Of a stretch of DNA of 64,000 nucleotides, positions 22,782-36,399 are shown in pieces; within the stretch, counting starts at the first letter, position 1, and each line of letters begins with the position of its first letter. The notes under the pieces were generated by a model, which saw only the letters and a list, made by a program, of their open reading frames with translations, had not been told where the DNA came from and ran no database searches. The stretch covers positions 25,221,479-25,285,478 of the forward strand of contig CM049321.1 of NCBI GenBank assembly GCA_026874595.1, written 5' to 3'. This DNA comes from Sipunculus nudus (Eukaryota > Annelida > Sipuncula > Golfingiida > Sipunculidae). Made by a program: the position numbers and the translations under genes.

Positions 22782-24290
22782 TGCCTTCGCCTCGGAGACG
22801 TTGTACCGTTCGCCATACCTAATGCACCAACATAAGACACTACGCGCAAAGGATTAACCAACCCCAAGGGCACTGTGATTTTGGCCTACCATATGTAGTG
22901 CATAAGGACCCAGCGGTCTTGGCGGACCCGGCCGTGGCGCTTCCTAACGGACGATGGATGAATGAACACAGCGTTGTCGTCATATGTTGCTCCATTTTCA
23001 TGTTGCTATGCAGTTTTAGTGTACAGACAAATGACAAAATGTAATCACCAAATGTGATTTCAAACATTTGTATGGCAAAATTTTGGGATTCATTCATGCA
23101 GAACCATATGAAATGGGTATCTCCGCTCGTTTCAGTTAGGCTATGTTTCAATATAAATATTTGATCTAAAAGCATAATGACTGTGTCATCAACAATGTTT
23201 GAGTGCATAGGGAAGGTTGGTAGTGATATCATCAATAGCTTTAGAATAACATGCCAATTACGGTAACATGCCAATTACCTAAACACTGAAGAAGAATTTC
23301 AATTCTCGTATACAGTACTTTAGTTCTAAATAAAATGTTACATAATACAAATAATTAGGTCAATATAGCAACGCTAAGGGTCACAGTAGAGATGTAAATG
23401 CTAAATTGTAGATGGCCATTTCACATTAACTACTTAGGACGTCAAGTTTATACGATGACTGTCAGTAAACAAGGATACTTCGCTTTATTGTTATAATCGG
23501 ACTTTGAGAGGCATTAACCCCTCTGCGATACGTAACTTCCTGTAATTTCCGGTCGGGACCGGACACGCATCTAACCTAATGGACTGAGAAGTTTATATCT
23601 CTAGGAAAAAAGAAAAGTTGGTCATGATGTCTTTATTACTTTTTTAAGAATATGCAAAATGAGAAAACGTTAGTCACCATTTTAGCTTTTCTGTGGAAAA
23701 TGTCATTTCTGTTATCCAAATATAGTTCTTTCGAAACTATTACGTGGAGATTCGTAATTGTCGTAAGACAGTTACAAGAAGTCTTGTAAAAATTTATACC
23801 TTCGCCAAGCTGGGGTTGTTTCACCTGGCGTTGGATTGTCTATTTAGCTGTCTGTCCGCAACACACTTAAAACAGTTATAACGGAGTTTGATGAAATGTT
23901 CAGGATAGTTCAAATTGCAATGATAGAAAGAACAAATGATTAAATTTTGGTGTGATCTTGATTACCCTCTGAATCCAGTAATTTTTTTAAGGAAAATGTT
24001 GCATTTCTGACGTTGCCATTTGGTTATAATGAGCTACGTTGGCGGAGGCCTGCCTTCTCTCAGTTAAGATTTCTAGTTAACATCAAATACATTCAGTAAT
24101 TGTGTTTCAGGAAACCGATCCTGTCCTGGGTTAGCTCTAGCGAGGATGGGGCTGTTTCTCTTCTCATGGTGTTTGCCACAAGGTCCACCAGATGGCGTTG
24201 ATCTTGATAAGGTAGACGGGATCTTAGGATTAACCTTTTTTGCCCAGTCCATATAGGATAATGGTCCGTCTGAACGAAAATGTAGGATAA
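22782..24290 (+). pseudogene. P450 3' relic, unit A (exons 4 and 5 only)
   Basis: A second, older P450 copy. Exon 4-like sequence at 22782-23005 keeps the CLRLGD start but has frameshifts and in-frame stops in the PHAP and PERF regions. Exon 5-like sequence at 24111-24290 keeps TTTCAG plus GNRSCPGLALARM (heme cysteine retained, Lys to Asn and Glu to Leu changes) and then decays. The intron between them matches intron 4 without its private element. Sequence upstream to about 16,470 matches intron 3. Exons 1-3 are absent. It cannot make a P450. Confidence 0.82.
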
Positions 24291-24923
24291 ATAACAATTA
24301 TTGTTAAAAAAATCGAACATTAAAAGTGGCTGCAGGTGTTGTCGTTGATTACCAAATTTTGTTCGTCAAAATAGAGTGAGCTTTAGTTTAACCTGATATA
24401 TATTGTTCTTTTTTTAAATATTTTGGTTCAGGTAACCCCTACCATTCTTAATCAGACTACCCCTTCAAAAAAAAAATAAAGTAAAGATATCATTTAAGTT
24501 CATGTTGACAGCATTATAGCAAATTTTTTATAAAGATATCTTAAAACATTATTTTTTACACATAATGTATTATAATCCTTTATTCTGGATGTATTATGGA
24601 CAGTCAAAATGCTGTCGCGGTCCAAAGTCATAAAATAACGGATTCGTGTGAATTGTGTAATCATAAAAGCATTCAAAGTTATAAACATGGGAATTTACTT
24701 ACACGTGACTGATATGTATTGACCCCTTCGATGGGGCACTCATTCCACTCCTCCACCAGCTCTTTCTTTCTTTCTCTCCCTCTCCGTCTCTCCCTATCTC
24801 TCTAAAATACTTATATACGAGAATAGAGTTGCATGAATTATTAAATATTCTTAACATTTAAGTGTATTTACAAGTTTTTGTTTGTTTTATTTTAGTTACA
24901 CAAGCTGTATATCTTTCCTCCGC

Positions 24924-24974
24924 GGTTACACAGGGCTCTGATGAGCTGATGAGGCAAAACCGGCGGTCGTGACC
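24924..24974 (+). other. Hammerhead-ribozyme-like motif, copy 2
   Basis: GGTTAC, eight bases, the canonical CTGATGA, a GCT/GGC stem with GATGA loop, then AAAA in place of GAAA, a short stem and GTGACC. It is 51 nt, like the other copies. The flanking sequence differs from copies 1, 3 and 4 because it sits after the relic rather than after the gene. Confidence 0.38.
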
Positions 24975-24992
24975 CAATCTATCGCATACCTT

Positions 24993-24995
<3 letters not shown>

Positions 24996-25033
<38 letters not shown>

Positions 25034-25082
25034 CAGCATAGCTACTCATACTTCCAGCTATCTAGCTCTCTATCTCTCTCTC

Positions 25083-25154
<72 letters not shown>
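24996..25154. repeat. Two (TA)n tracts with a CT-rich spacer
   Basis: TA tracts at 24,996-25,030 and 25,087-25,154. Open frames across them that read Ile-Tyr repeats are artefacts of the tract. Confidence 0.93.
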
Positions 25155-25156
<2 letters not shown>

Positions 25157-25484
25157 ATATTGTCACCCGATACTGTTACCCCTTTCTGCTACCCAAGAGA
25201 AAATGTTATTCTTACCAAGTACCGACCGTGTTGCCTTTGGTTCAAAGTGGAAAAGTAAAGATTGTTTTGTTTTGTTGGCGCCTTCAACATATCAGTACTC
25301 ATGCACACAACAAATCCCAAGCCAGCAGTTAAACAACAAGAGTAAATTAAAAGAAAATAAAAGGTAAAGAGTTCAAATTAACTTATCAGATCAGGTTCCC
25401 AGCCTGTTACGCCTCACTAGATACACTGGTATCAATTAAATAATCAAATTTGAGTAAAACCACAGTCTTTACCAGTCTCTAGAT

Positions 25485-25850
25485 CTCCTTGATTAGCGAT
25501 CCTGAACACCCGCTTGCAGCACCTCACTGGACTCAGACTGTCAGCATCTCACTGGACCAAGACTGTCTGCACCTTACTGACATAACTCGACACAGGCTGG
25601 TAGCCCCTCATTATATCTCACATGACACAGGCTGGCAGCCATTTAGTAGACCTCACTGGACACAGGCTGGCAGCTCCTCGCTGGACAGCACCTCGCTAGA
25701 CAGCACCTCGCTGGAAACACCTCGCTTGGTAGCACCTAGTTGGACAGCACCTCACGAGACAGCGCCTCGCTGGACAGCACCTTGCCGGACAGCACCTCGC
25801 CGGACGGCACCAAGCTGGACAGCTCTTCTCTGGATACAGGCGGCCACACG
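25485..25850 (+). repeat. 15-bp GC-rich minisatellite
   Basis: Degenerate units of CTGGACAGCACCTCG, about 20 copies, preceded by longer related units (CACTGGACACAGGCTGGCAG). The unit length is a multiple of three, so a frame stays open and reads Trp-Thr-Ala-Pro-type repeats, but there is no other sign of a gene. The unit B allele (57,030-57,175) has only about eight units. Confidence 0.85.
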
Positions 25851-26099
25851 TCTGGTCTCTGCAGGCTCCGTTAACTGTCTCCTGACTGAACTTGGGCGGA
25901 CGTCACTTCGTGTCTCTGAAGCCTCCACTTTGTGTCTCGCCCGAAATAACCCTCTGCACGTTCTTGAAGACCCTTCTACCCCAGAGGTTTATTTATATAT
26001 TCATAAGATGAATACAATGAATCGCCTGCTTTTCTACTATGACCTACCTATATTCATGAGCACGATGAGTACTAAATAGGCTTGGAACAAAACACGGTA

Positions 26100-27265
26100 A
26101 TTTCGAAGCGAATGCTGTTTACAAAAGGCAGATTGGACCTGCAGCGCACTTGACAACCTTTTATTGAAAGCGCGCCAATGTTTAATAGTACAACGCTCTG
26201 ACCGGCGCATCAATTATTCAGACATCCACAAATACAAAAGTACAACTTACCCTGTTCAGTGAGCCCGAGAATTAAAATAAAAACAAAATGACACGACCCA
26301 TTCCGGACAGATACATGTGTGCGTAATTTTAGAGAAAATGGCTCCTTGTACATTCATGCGGCATGTAAATACAACTTATCATTACGTTCATACGTCTTGC
26401 AGCTTATCTTAGCTTCTTGTACTGAACAAGATTTATTTTAGCATAAGCTATGTTTGTTCCATCTTATCCTTTTTAGTATGTTCATGATAACCTAATTTTG
26501 TTTCATCTATCATTTTGTATTAGCTTTACAGTCATGCTCTGTCATTTACATTTACATTGGAACTTCTATTTTAATTATAATTGCTCATGATGATCATAAG
26601 TTCCTTTTATTTTATATCTCGAACAGCAGAAGTACTAACAACAGAAGCGTTCTTTTGGTGTAGGCTACCCTGCAGAATGTTGTAATTAATTAAAAAATAA
26701 TTTAGTCAGTACAATCCGGAGATAATTTGCGTTATTAAATGTGTCATTAAGTGTGACTAAGCCGTGAGATGCTCTATGTTGTCCCTCATGTAAAGGTTAT
26801 GTTTTAAAAATCGATGCTTGAGACAAAAATACATTTATAACCAAACCCAAATGGACTGGAGAATGAGACGCGTTCTTATTGCTTTGTGCTGTAAATGACC
26901 TCTAGAATACTTTCGTTGTGAAAAACGACGAAGGGAATTTCAGTAATGGTGATGTAGGCCTATTTTTAATACAGTGGAATATTATGTTTGTATTCCATGC
27001 AAATGTATTGTGAACTTGCTGGTTTTGCTTCTATCACTGAACGAAGAGAACAAATTCGTTTGGTAGCTATTGTTTTTACACATACGACTTTGAATCTCTC
27101 CCGCAATAGCTTACCATCGGCCATGCCCCACGTTAAGATGAAGATTGAAGTGAATGTAATTTCTCATGTAGACAGTTATAGACCGGTTATCTATAATAGT
27201 AGGTAGATGCTTATCCTCACGAATTTTCACAGGAATACTATAATAAACATACACATACATGTGTT
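26100..27265. other. Non-coding 3' flank of the relic
   Basis: Diverged copy of the P450 gene's 3' flank (compare 15,380-16,480) and close copy of 57,410-58,330 in unit B. No gene seen. Confidence 0.5.
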
Positions 27266-27783
27266 AACTCATGAAATATTATCTGTCTTGCATAGTCGGA
27301 CGACCCAAACAACCTCCGGCTCGACCGTTGGTCTTCAAATTAGCCGCGTGGGCATCCCGATTATCTAATCATCCGGTCACCATCCAGGTCAATCTGGAAT
27401 TTAAACCATAAAAAACCCTCAGTAGTGAGGAGAGGAACCTGGACACAAGAAAAAGGGTTTCCGGAGGAACCATTGGATCCAGATAAAACCTAATGGGCTC
27501 TTAAAAGAACCATCAAGAACCTCTTTTTCCTTTGTTATTATGTCTGAATGTCTACATACTCATGAACACTCACACACATATAAATATATGAGACAGAGAG
27601 AGAGAGATTCAGGTATCCTTGGAATAAATATAATACATGGAAGTACTGAGAACGCAGGAATAAGCTGAAATAGTAATCAAGTATTAATAATGTGACTAAT
27701 TAGTGTGCTTGTTCACTACGTTTTATTGACATACTTTATTGAACCGATGGCGCTATATAAAGAGTGCATGAACTGTATGTTAA
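27266..27783. other. About 0.52-kb insertion private to unit A
   Basis: Unit B joins the flanks directly at about 58,345 (CTCATGAACCCCG). The extra DNA contains GGTTTCC/GGAACC-rich stretches and a short GA tract. No clear terminal repeats were found. Confidence 0.5.
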
Positions 27784-28230
27784 CCCCGCCCTGTATTTTC
27801 ATAACAGCAAAACACGTGCATGTGTGTATTGGAATGAATAATGTCAAATATTAAGTTAATTAATATATGAACCTCTCAGTTAACCCATCAAATATGAATC
27901 CATTGAAGCTTATGAAAGCAACCTAATCAAAAGCCAATTATGTTAAATATACATGAAGTATGGTGTTTTCTTCCTAGGATATTTTTTCTGCCTATATTTT
28001 GTTCTCATGCACACATGTGCAAATAAACTTGTACCGAACGCGATAAGTTGGGTCCAAACATGAACCTATAGGACGTACTCCAACTGGAAGGTAACTTCAT
28101 AAATCAAATTTTTCCAATTATTCATCCGGCGTTTTGAGTATCTTCTTTAATATAACTCCTCCTTGTTTTATGAGTCGTCTCGCTAGCAAGGTATCGGACC
28201 TCTGGTCACAGAGTCTTGTTATGGTAAACC

Positions 28231-31200
28231 AATACACGTGGACTAAGTTATTCACACACAGAACCTTAACAACTAATAAAACAGGTGAATTGGAGATAGT
28301 CATTCATTGTTCTGTGATTAATTTGCTTGGTAACTTTTCTGTACTGATATCGTAAAGTTGCACACATTATGTTTGTTTAACTGCAAAACAAAACTGAAAG
28401 GAGGTGTCTGTACAAAATATATACTTAATGCCTATTTTTAAAACGATGGTCTGAATGTAATGGGATAACAATGCATAAAATTTGTTCAGAATGACGGAAC
28501 ATTTATAGGATTATATTTTAATAATTAAATAATAATAAATAATATATAGTATTTATATATTCACACACTTCACACACACAAACATACCCACGTAGAATTT
28601 CATGGAAATCTACTTCCTGTGCCTGACCCACAAAACAATGATGCATATTAATTACCAAAAGCTTGCCGAAAGAGATACGTTTTGAAATTAGTTTTAAAAG
28701 ATACAAGAGTTGGAGATTTTCTAAGTGTAATGGGAAGTGAATTTCAAACGTTTGGGGCTATGAAACGGAAGGAATTTTCTGCCACATGACGGCCTTGATC
28801 AAGCTGATTTTAAAATGGCTGCTTGGTACTCCCGTTTACGTTTTTAGCTCAGGTGACTGAAACTCGTCTGAGCTAAGGCGATCACTCTTAGTCCGTCGTC
28901 CGTCAAACAAGCACAAATCATAACCGTTAGACATGGAAATTTCTAACTGAAGACCCAAGGAAGCCCATAGAAAATCTCCTTGAAAACCTAAAATTAGGTC
29001 TCTGTTACCAATATTCTCCGAGCTATTGGGCTCGGAAAATACTCCCCACTAAGGGTCACAGTAGAGGTGTAAATGCTAAATTGTAGATGGCCATTTCGCA
29101 TTAACTACTAAAGACATCAAGTTTATACGATGACTGTCAGTTAACAAGGATACTTCTATTTTTGTTATAATCGGACTTTGAGAGGCACTAACCCCTCTGC
29201 GATACGTAACTTCCTGTAATTTCCGGTCGGGACCGGACACGCATCTAACCTAATGGACCGAGAAGTTTATATCTCTAGGAAAAAAGAAAAGTTGGTCATG
29301 ATGTCTTTATTACTTTTTTAAGAATATGCAAAATGAGAAAACTAATACACGTGGACTAAGTTATTCACACACAGAACCTTAACAACTAATAAAACAGGTG
29401 AATTGGAGATAGTCATTCATTGTTCTGTGATTAATTTGCTTGGTAACTTTTCTGTACTGATATCGTAAAGTTGCACACATTATGTTTGTTCAACTGCAAA
29501 ACAACACTGAAAGGAGGTGTCTGTACAAAATATATACTTAACGCCTTTTTTTAAAACGATGGTCTGAATGTAATGGGATAACAATGCATAAAATTTGTTC
29601 AGAATGACGGAACATTTATAGGATTATATTTTAATAATAAATAATAATAAATAATAGATAGTATTTATATATTCACACACTTCACACACACAAACATACC
29701 CACGTAGAATTTCATGTAAATCTACTTCCTGTGCCTGACCCACAAAACAATGATGCATATTAATTACCAAAAGCTTGCCGAAAGAGATACGTTTTGAAAT
29801 TAGTTTTAAAAGATACAAGAGTTGGAGATTTTCTAAGTGTAATGGGAAGTGAATTTCAAACGTTTGGGGCTATGAAACGGAAGGAATTTTCTGCCACATG
29901 ACGGCCTTGATCAAGCTGATTTTAAAATGGCTGCTTGGTACTCCCGTTTACGTTTTTAGCTCAGGTGACTGAAACTCGTCTGAGCTAAGGCGATCACTCT
30001 TAGTCCGTCGTCCGTCAAACAAGCACAAATCATAACCGTTAGACATGGAAATTTCTAACTGAAGACCCAAGGAAGCCCATAGAAAATCTCCTTGAAAACC
30101 TAAAATTAGGTCTCTGTTACCAATATTCTCCGAGCTATTGGGCTCGGAAAATACTCCCCACTAAGGGTCACAGTAGAGGTGTAAATGCTAAATTGTAGAT
30201 GGCCATTTCGCATTAACTACTAAAGACATCAAGTTTATACGATGACTGTCAGTTAACAAGGATACTTCTATTTTTGTTATAATCGGACTTTGAGAGGCAC
30301 TAACCCCTCTGCGATACGTAACTTCCTGTAATTTCCGGTCGGGACCGGACACGCATCTAACCTAATGGACCGAGAAGTTTATATCTCTAGGAAAAAAGAA
30401 AAGTTGGTCATGATGTCTTTATTACTTTTTTAAGAATATGCAAAATGAGAAAACTAATACACGTGGACTAAGTTATTCACACACAGAACCTTAACAACTA
30501 ATAAAACAGGTGAATTGGAGATAGTCATTCATTGTTCTGTGATTAATTTGCTTGGTAACTTTTCTGTACTGATATCGTAAAGTTGCACACATTATGTTTG
30601 TTCAACTGCAAAACAACACTGAAAGGAGGTGTCTGTACAAAATATATACTTAACGCCTTTTTTTAAAACGATGGTCTGAATGTAATGGGATAACAATGCA
30701 TAAAATTTGTTCAGAATGACGGAACATTTATAGGATTATATTTTAATAATAAATAATAATAAATAATAGATAGTATTTATATATTCACACACTTCACACA
30801 CACAAACATACCCACGTAGAATTTCATGTAAATCTACTTCCTGTGCCTGACCCACAAAACAATGATGCATATTAATTACCAAAAGCTTGCCGAAAGAGAT
30901 ACGTTTTGAAATTAGTTTTAAAAGATACAAGAGTTGGAGATTTTCTAAGTGTAATGGGAAGTGAATTTCAAACGTTTGGGGCTATGAAACGGAAGGAATT
31001 TTCTGCCACATGACGGCCTTGATCAAGCTGATTTTAAAATGGCTGCTTGGTATTCCCGTTTACGTTTTTAGCTCAGGTGACTGAAACTCGTCTGAGCTAA
31101 GGCGATCACTCTTAGTCCGTCGTCCGTCAAACAAGCACAAATCATAACCGTTAGACATGGAAATTTCTAACTGAAGACCCAAGGAAGCCCATAGAAAATC

Positions 31201-31273
31201 TCCTTGAAAACCTAAAATTAGGTCTCTGTTACCAATATTCTCCGAGCTATTGGGCTCGGAAATACTCCCCACT
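28231..31273 (+). repeat. 1.11-kb tandem repeat, 2.7 copies, chimeric unit
   Basis: Copies start at 28,231, 29,344 and 30,456; the third stops at about 31,273. Copies are almost identical. Each full unit joins local sequence (820 bp) to a 293-bp patch (29,051-29,343 in the first) that matches 23,376-23,668 in intron 4 of the P450 relic, about 5.7 kb upstream. Unit B has the single, uninterrupted arrangement without the patch, so amplification is private to unit A and recent. Confidence 0.88.
28845..28930. repeat. Dispersed mollusc-type repeat motif (AGCTCAGGTGA / GTCCGTCGTCCGTC)
   Basis: TTTTTAGCTCAGGTGACTG followed by CTGAGCTAAGGCGATCACT and GTCCGTCGTCCGTC is a pattern I know from repeats across mollusc genomes. 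Also at 29,957, 31,069 and 59,985. Confidence 0.6.
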
Positions 31274-31499
31274 CCCAGAATTATCGCAAATTTGACAAAA
31301 AAATCAAGTATCTGAATAACTAATGCTTTGATCGCCATGGTTTTAAAACTTTTTTTTAGTATCTCTGTTTACGTTTTTATAAAAGTCTAAGGAAAATAAA
31401 TCCTAATGCGAGCACCCTCTCCCCTGTACACACACATTCTTTTGTGTGCATGTGTGTGCGAGTTTTACCTAACTTAATTGTGCAGACGAATATTTGATC

Positions 31500-34250
31500 A
31501 ATGTGTCAGTAAGCAATCAAAACTAATTGTTTTATGGAGGGCAATCTCCCTGCCGAAGGTTATAATTTTTTTAACTGCTGGACACGCTTTAGCGAACTAA
31601 TAAGGGAGGGGTCAGTATAAGCGTAGAATATTGACGGCCACAGACGCAGAACCAACAACATGATTGTTGCCGTAATCTTTTAAATCAAAATCAGTATCAT
31701 CACTCCCAGTGTCGGTCAGTATTATACACTCGTTTATATATAGCTCTATATTCAGGTGACCCAGTTATAAGTATATTTCCAAGAGTTATATGAAGAATGC
31801 TCAGGGGGCGGGAAAAGGTCATTAACTCCATGAGTTAACTTCATACCAGCTGTTATTATTACTGGTAACATTATTTGGTTCGCTCATGCAGTATGAGTAA
31901 ATAGAAGTTGCATTATATGATAACCGCACCTTATATTTCTTAACCACAAAGCACAGAGGACACGCTAATTAATGGAATTTTCAAACGGATAATTGCGGAA
32001 AGCAAAAATGGAAACTTGGCCGCCTTCCAAGAATTTCCCCAATCTTATTTGTTTTAGTTTTCCTTTCATTTCCATATCCTGAAATATGTTAAAATTTATG
32101 TATAACACGACGTTGAACTAAATTTTATTTTTGTGTAAACAATTTGTTCATACCCCATTTTAATGTAAGCACGTCGTATGTTTTAATAAAGATGGAAACG
32201 AGGTTAATTTAATTATACTTTACTTTCCTCAAACGTATCAGCGTTAAACCTTTCACATTAGTAGTCATACTGGTATATATCATGGGCCTGATTCATTCAC
32301 TGAAGGCAAAATTGCTGGAACTCCTTCAAGTTCTAAATGACGTGTATAACTATGAATTACACATGGCTGCAACGACTTCATGCACTCAATACTGATAATA
32401 GCCTGTTTTTCACCGGCCTTTATCCACTTTTAGATGAAATGAGTGTAAATTCTTCTGCAGAGGGAGATTAATTGGAACATTAAGCCGCTAGATAGTTAAT
32501 CTTTAAACACATGACCTCGACATTCTATATATGATATATTTAAATATATAATCAAGAATGGACGATTTTATGGTTTTAATGTACCAAGTAAACTGGATAA
32601 CTGGACCGAAGGTAAGGGTATTTACTCAGAATGTGATTTGGTGATATCGAAATGAGGTTATGAGATGCACTTGCTCCTGTGAGCGGATACGCTGTGGCTA
32701 GGGGCATAAAGCTATTTGGTGTGATACAATTCAGATAATAACATTTCATTCAAATAACGACTTCGGTTTCATTTCTAAGATTACTAAGAAATAATACATT
32801 TCTAAACCTGGTTTAGAGTTTACCTATACTGAAAAAAAAGACTTTTTAATCCCCATTACTGAGTTGTAATAAATTTGAAATGAATTACACAGACAATTAA
32901 CTATTAATAAAAGTTGTGCAATTTTTGACTACACTGACACGCCTGGAAATCATCCGCTAACTTAGAAGATAAATTGACGCTACGCTTTTTATTCATTGTT
33001 AATGAGCTGTCTTTAATTTTCTATCATGTCTCATCCTACAGTAAATGAAAATATTTGCGTGCTGTAAAGTACCCTTATCTGATGTCCACAGCTTAACAAA
33101 AATTATCAATGAACAGTAAAATGATATATAGAAACAACTGCACAACAGAATGTCAATTTGCTCCTAAATTTTAAGTTATTGCCCGTATATAGAATTCTAG
33201 AAAAAAAGTTGGATAACGTTGATTAGCGTTCTGTATTATACTTGCTTCTATATGTCCACACACTAGCTCCAAAACTGGATGAAACTGCGTAACATTTTGA
33301 AATGAGGACTAGAGAAGATTTCTTCGGACTTAAGGAATGTATTAGTGAAATATGATAGAGGATCTTGCGATAAATACGCCAAAAGTTGCAAATTTTGTTT
33401 TGCTGTTTATTCTTTATAAAATATATCCAAACAATAATTGCTCTGTATGCTCTGTATAAATGAAGCAACATTTTTATCCACTAGTTAGAACCAGGAATCT
33501 CAGAGCTATACTGTACATACGATTCAGGTTACCTAATATCAGCAATTTCGTTAGCCATCACATTGTACAAATTACCCCAGAATACTTTGTTGTCTCTATA
33601 CGTGATAACTTTTTATGGATTTCAATGACATTTTTGTGGAACAGGGGATCATGGGCCGATGAACAATTGAATAAATTTTCTTGGTTAGTCTGTTAAAAGT
33701 TAAGAAGATATTTATGCGGATTTAGGTTTAGGCGGAGGTATGGTCTCTATACGTGCTCTCTATATTTGTAATAAACGAAGTCCTAATGAAGTCATAGTGT
33801 ATCTGGTACTAGTAAATGTATGACAGAGATCATTTTGAGGTGCTATGTTAAAAGGCTGCCTTCGAAAATTCACAGAGATACATATTGGCACTCGATTATG
33901 CGACAAAATCAAATTTGACATGAAGAATGAAATAAAAACCCTTAAGAAATATTGATACCATATTTTCAAGTAAATAAATCACTAAATGATGGGTGGTTTA
34001 CTTTTTACTCGATGACATTTCCTCCTACATTAACTGATGAATGGTTGTTCAGTGACATATAAATAGTCTATAAACTGTAAAAGCGAGACAAATTTTTTTC
34101 TCAACATTTGCAGGGGCAGATCAAGAATATAGAAAAAGGAGCCGTTCAAAGCAGGAGCGCTGATGAATGAACCTAAGAAAACATCCTAAGGTTCTGAAAA
34201 GGGGGGCCCAGGAATCAAAAACATGCAAATAAACCCTTGAAATGTGCGGC
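31500..34250. other. Non-coding upstream region of unit B
   Basis: Copy of unit A's first 2.8 kb with a few percent divergence and small indels. No gene seen. Confidence 0.6.
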
Positions 34251-34260
34251 GGCTGATAAG

Positions 34261-34364
34261 GGGGGGGGGGTAAGGGGGGTATGTGGATTGGGTGGGCAGG
34301 ATTTCTTCAAAACGGCTTGCTCTTTTAAGAGATTGAAATTCTTGATGGTTAATAATAGATCCCT

Positions 34365-34400
<36 letters not shown>
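34261..34400 (+). repeat. Short G-tract and (GA)n, unit B allele
   Basis: Contracted counterparts of 2,815-2,988: a run of 10 G, then GA dinucleotides from about 34,369. A single copy of the 365-bp block with the GGTTCCAGCTGGAACC palindrome follows. Confidence 0.85.
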
Positions 34401-34404
<4 letters not shown>

Positions 34405-35019
34405 TATCCTGGTTACTCTATCAATAATTATTGTTCATGTTACCCATGGACTTTTACAACGTAGTTAATCAGCCCGAAATATGTATGACATTCTAAAAAA
34501 ATACATTCCTTACATGTAATTCAATTTATGAAAAAGTAGTTTCCTAATGTTATTTTAATTACGCACATGGTTTGATCTGGAACCACTGTTCCTTTAGGAA
34601 TCCTTTATCAGTGTAAAGGTCACTTTTTGCGTAGGGGTTCCAGCTGGAACCTGTGACTTCACCAGAAGGCACGATCTAAGGATTCGCGTGCGAGGTTCTT
34701 CAGAACAAAATAGTCTTCACCCGGACAAACTGAACTAGATCAAAAGATTGCACGCATTAAAAAATGGTGTCCTGTCTATTCATATGACAAGGGACCCTCT
34801 CATGTCTCAGTCCTCTTTACGTGCCTAGACATATAATACAGGACCCTTACACGCAGTGATCAAATACTTGATTCAATATCTTCTTTACTAGGTTCAGCTG
34901 GATCCTATGAAGCGAACGGTCGCATAGCGTAGGGACTCTTAAGGACTGAGACGCGCTCAGGAACGGATACACGATATTTTTCCAGAAGGAAGTATGGGCA
35001 CAGGATTACCAAGGTCACA

Positions 35020-35020
<1 letters not shown>

Positions 35021-35062
<42 letters not shown>
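35021..35062. repeat. (TA)n microsatellite, unit B
   Basis: About 20 TA dinucleotides where unit A (3,961-3,972) has only five or six. Confidence 0.95.
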
Positions 35063-35068
<6 letters not shown>

Positions 35069-35644
35069 TACCGCACATTTAATAAAGCGTAATCGAATAA
35101 ATGCCAACATTCAGTGCAATGGACTCTTGTAAAATAATATATTCGATTTCCAGTTTATTACCGCTTCATCGACCTCTTATGTATGACATTAAGGCTGTGG
35201 TCTGTGCACGCGAGTTGCTTGGCTGACTAGCTGACACTCATAACGAGACGTTACAACATTTGCTCTGTGCACTCCTCTCTGGGCTGGTATCCGTTTTTCT
35301 GGCAACGAATACATGGCTACGATAAAATAATGGTAATGTCATAAGATGTCGATGGATCGGGAACGCAGAGGGAACATTTAAAGTGGTTGTGATTATTTAT
35401 GACATATTAAATTAGCAGTAAGGTTTATGGCTTCAAACCTAGTAATATATCACCAGCTAAATAATTTTCACATTCTCGAATAAGGTGAAACAGCTGAATG
35501 GCATACTGACACATAAATCCCATGGGCAGTGCTCCCAATCATTTCCTTGCAGCTAATAATCACCCATGCATAAATATCAGTTCCTCACTTTTTGCTGCGC
35601 GATATCAAGGTATCAAGGCACACAGCTCGCATGCTTAAATCAAG

Positions 35645-35966
35645 ATGTTGTCGGTGTGGAGCATTCTGGCCATAGCAGTCCTACTGTTGACCACTTGGTG
35701 GTACTTTAGCCGCCCCCGGAATCTCCCTCCGGGGTTACCGATGCTGCCTATCATCGGTTCCCTTCCCTTCCTCACGGGAGATATTCGTAAACGTCTGAAT
35801 GAGCTGAAGGACTCGTACGGGGAGGTTTCATCAGTTTACTTCGGAGAAACTTTGGTCGTTGTATTGAATGGACTTAACCTGATCACAGTAACATTTGGAA
35901 GGCGAGGGCATTTGTTTTCTTATCGTCCGAGTTCTTACTTCCGGGATACTGTCGCCAATAAAAAGG
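35645..35966 (+). CDS. P450 copy B exon 1
   Basis: 322 bp, same length as in copy A, fully open: MLSVWSILAIAVLLLTTWWY anchor, SRPRNLPPGLP hinge, ending VANKK in phase 1 at AAGG/GTATT. Only one copy of the start region lies upstream, unlike unit A. Confidence 0.88.
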
Positions 35967-36399
35967 GTATTAATTTCCAAATATATCTGTGTCTGTTTTT
36001 GCACATATAAAATCCTCACTTTGTGTTAGCTTTGGGAGTATTTTCACATCCAAACAAGTTAGACATTCATTATATAGTGGTAACACTGTTAAGCAGACTG
36101 GACTATATATTTCCGGTCGCACAGGAAAATAACCTTATCATTCATTACGTTTCTCCCTAGGGAGAGACTAGGGAGGTATTGATGAATTTTAAATAATATC
36201 AATATTTTGTTTTTGATTACATTACTTGTTTTGTGGGTGGACTCTATGAGGGAAACCATCGAATGCATTTTTTTCCCTTTTTGTATTTGTCTTTAGCCAG
36301 AGTTTGCTCTAGATCGCAAATATGGCTGATTTTCAAAGGCTGATTTTTTAACAAAACATTTAAATCTAGATTACAGAGGCAGGGGATATTTTATTTGGT

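Larger units (their letters stand above)
1..31417. repeat. Tandem segmental duplication, unit A (5' end outside the window)
   Basis: Bases 1 onward match 31,500 onward and about 61,800 onward with scattered substitutions and indels. The shared order is: upstream region, P450 exons 1 to 5, 3' flank, minisatellite with solo LTR, P450 3' relic, and the 'AGCTCAGGTGA' repeat. Unit A is longer than unit B in places because it holds private insertions (about 16,975-17,912, 13,675-14,365, 27,266-27,783) and a private triplicated 1.1-kb block. The left boundary is not visible. Confidence 0.85.

Noticed and set aside
24969-25367. 132-codon frame of Ile-Tyr and Ser-Leu repeats
   Set aside because: Translation of TA and CT microsatellites.
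25489-26079. 196-codon frame rich in Trp-Thr-Ala-Pro
   Set aside because: Produced by the 15-bp minisatellite; the unit B counterpart is disrupted and there are no gene features around it.
28134-28355. Overlapping frames on both strands, repeated at 58,629-58,919
   Set aside because: Preserved by recent duplication. No family recognised and no splice or domain evidence.
28518-30930. Three near-identical 62-64-codon minus-strand frames
   Set aside because: They repeat with the 1.1-kb tandem unit, and the unit B counterpart is interrupted.
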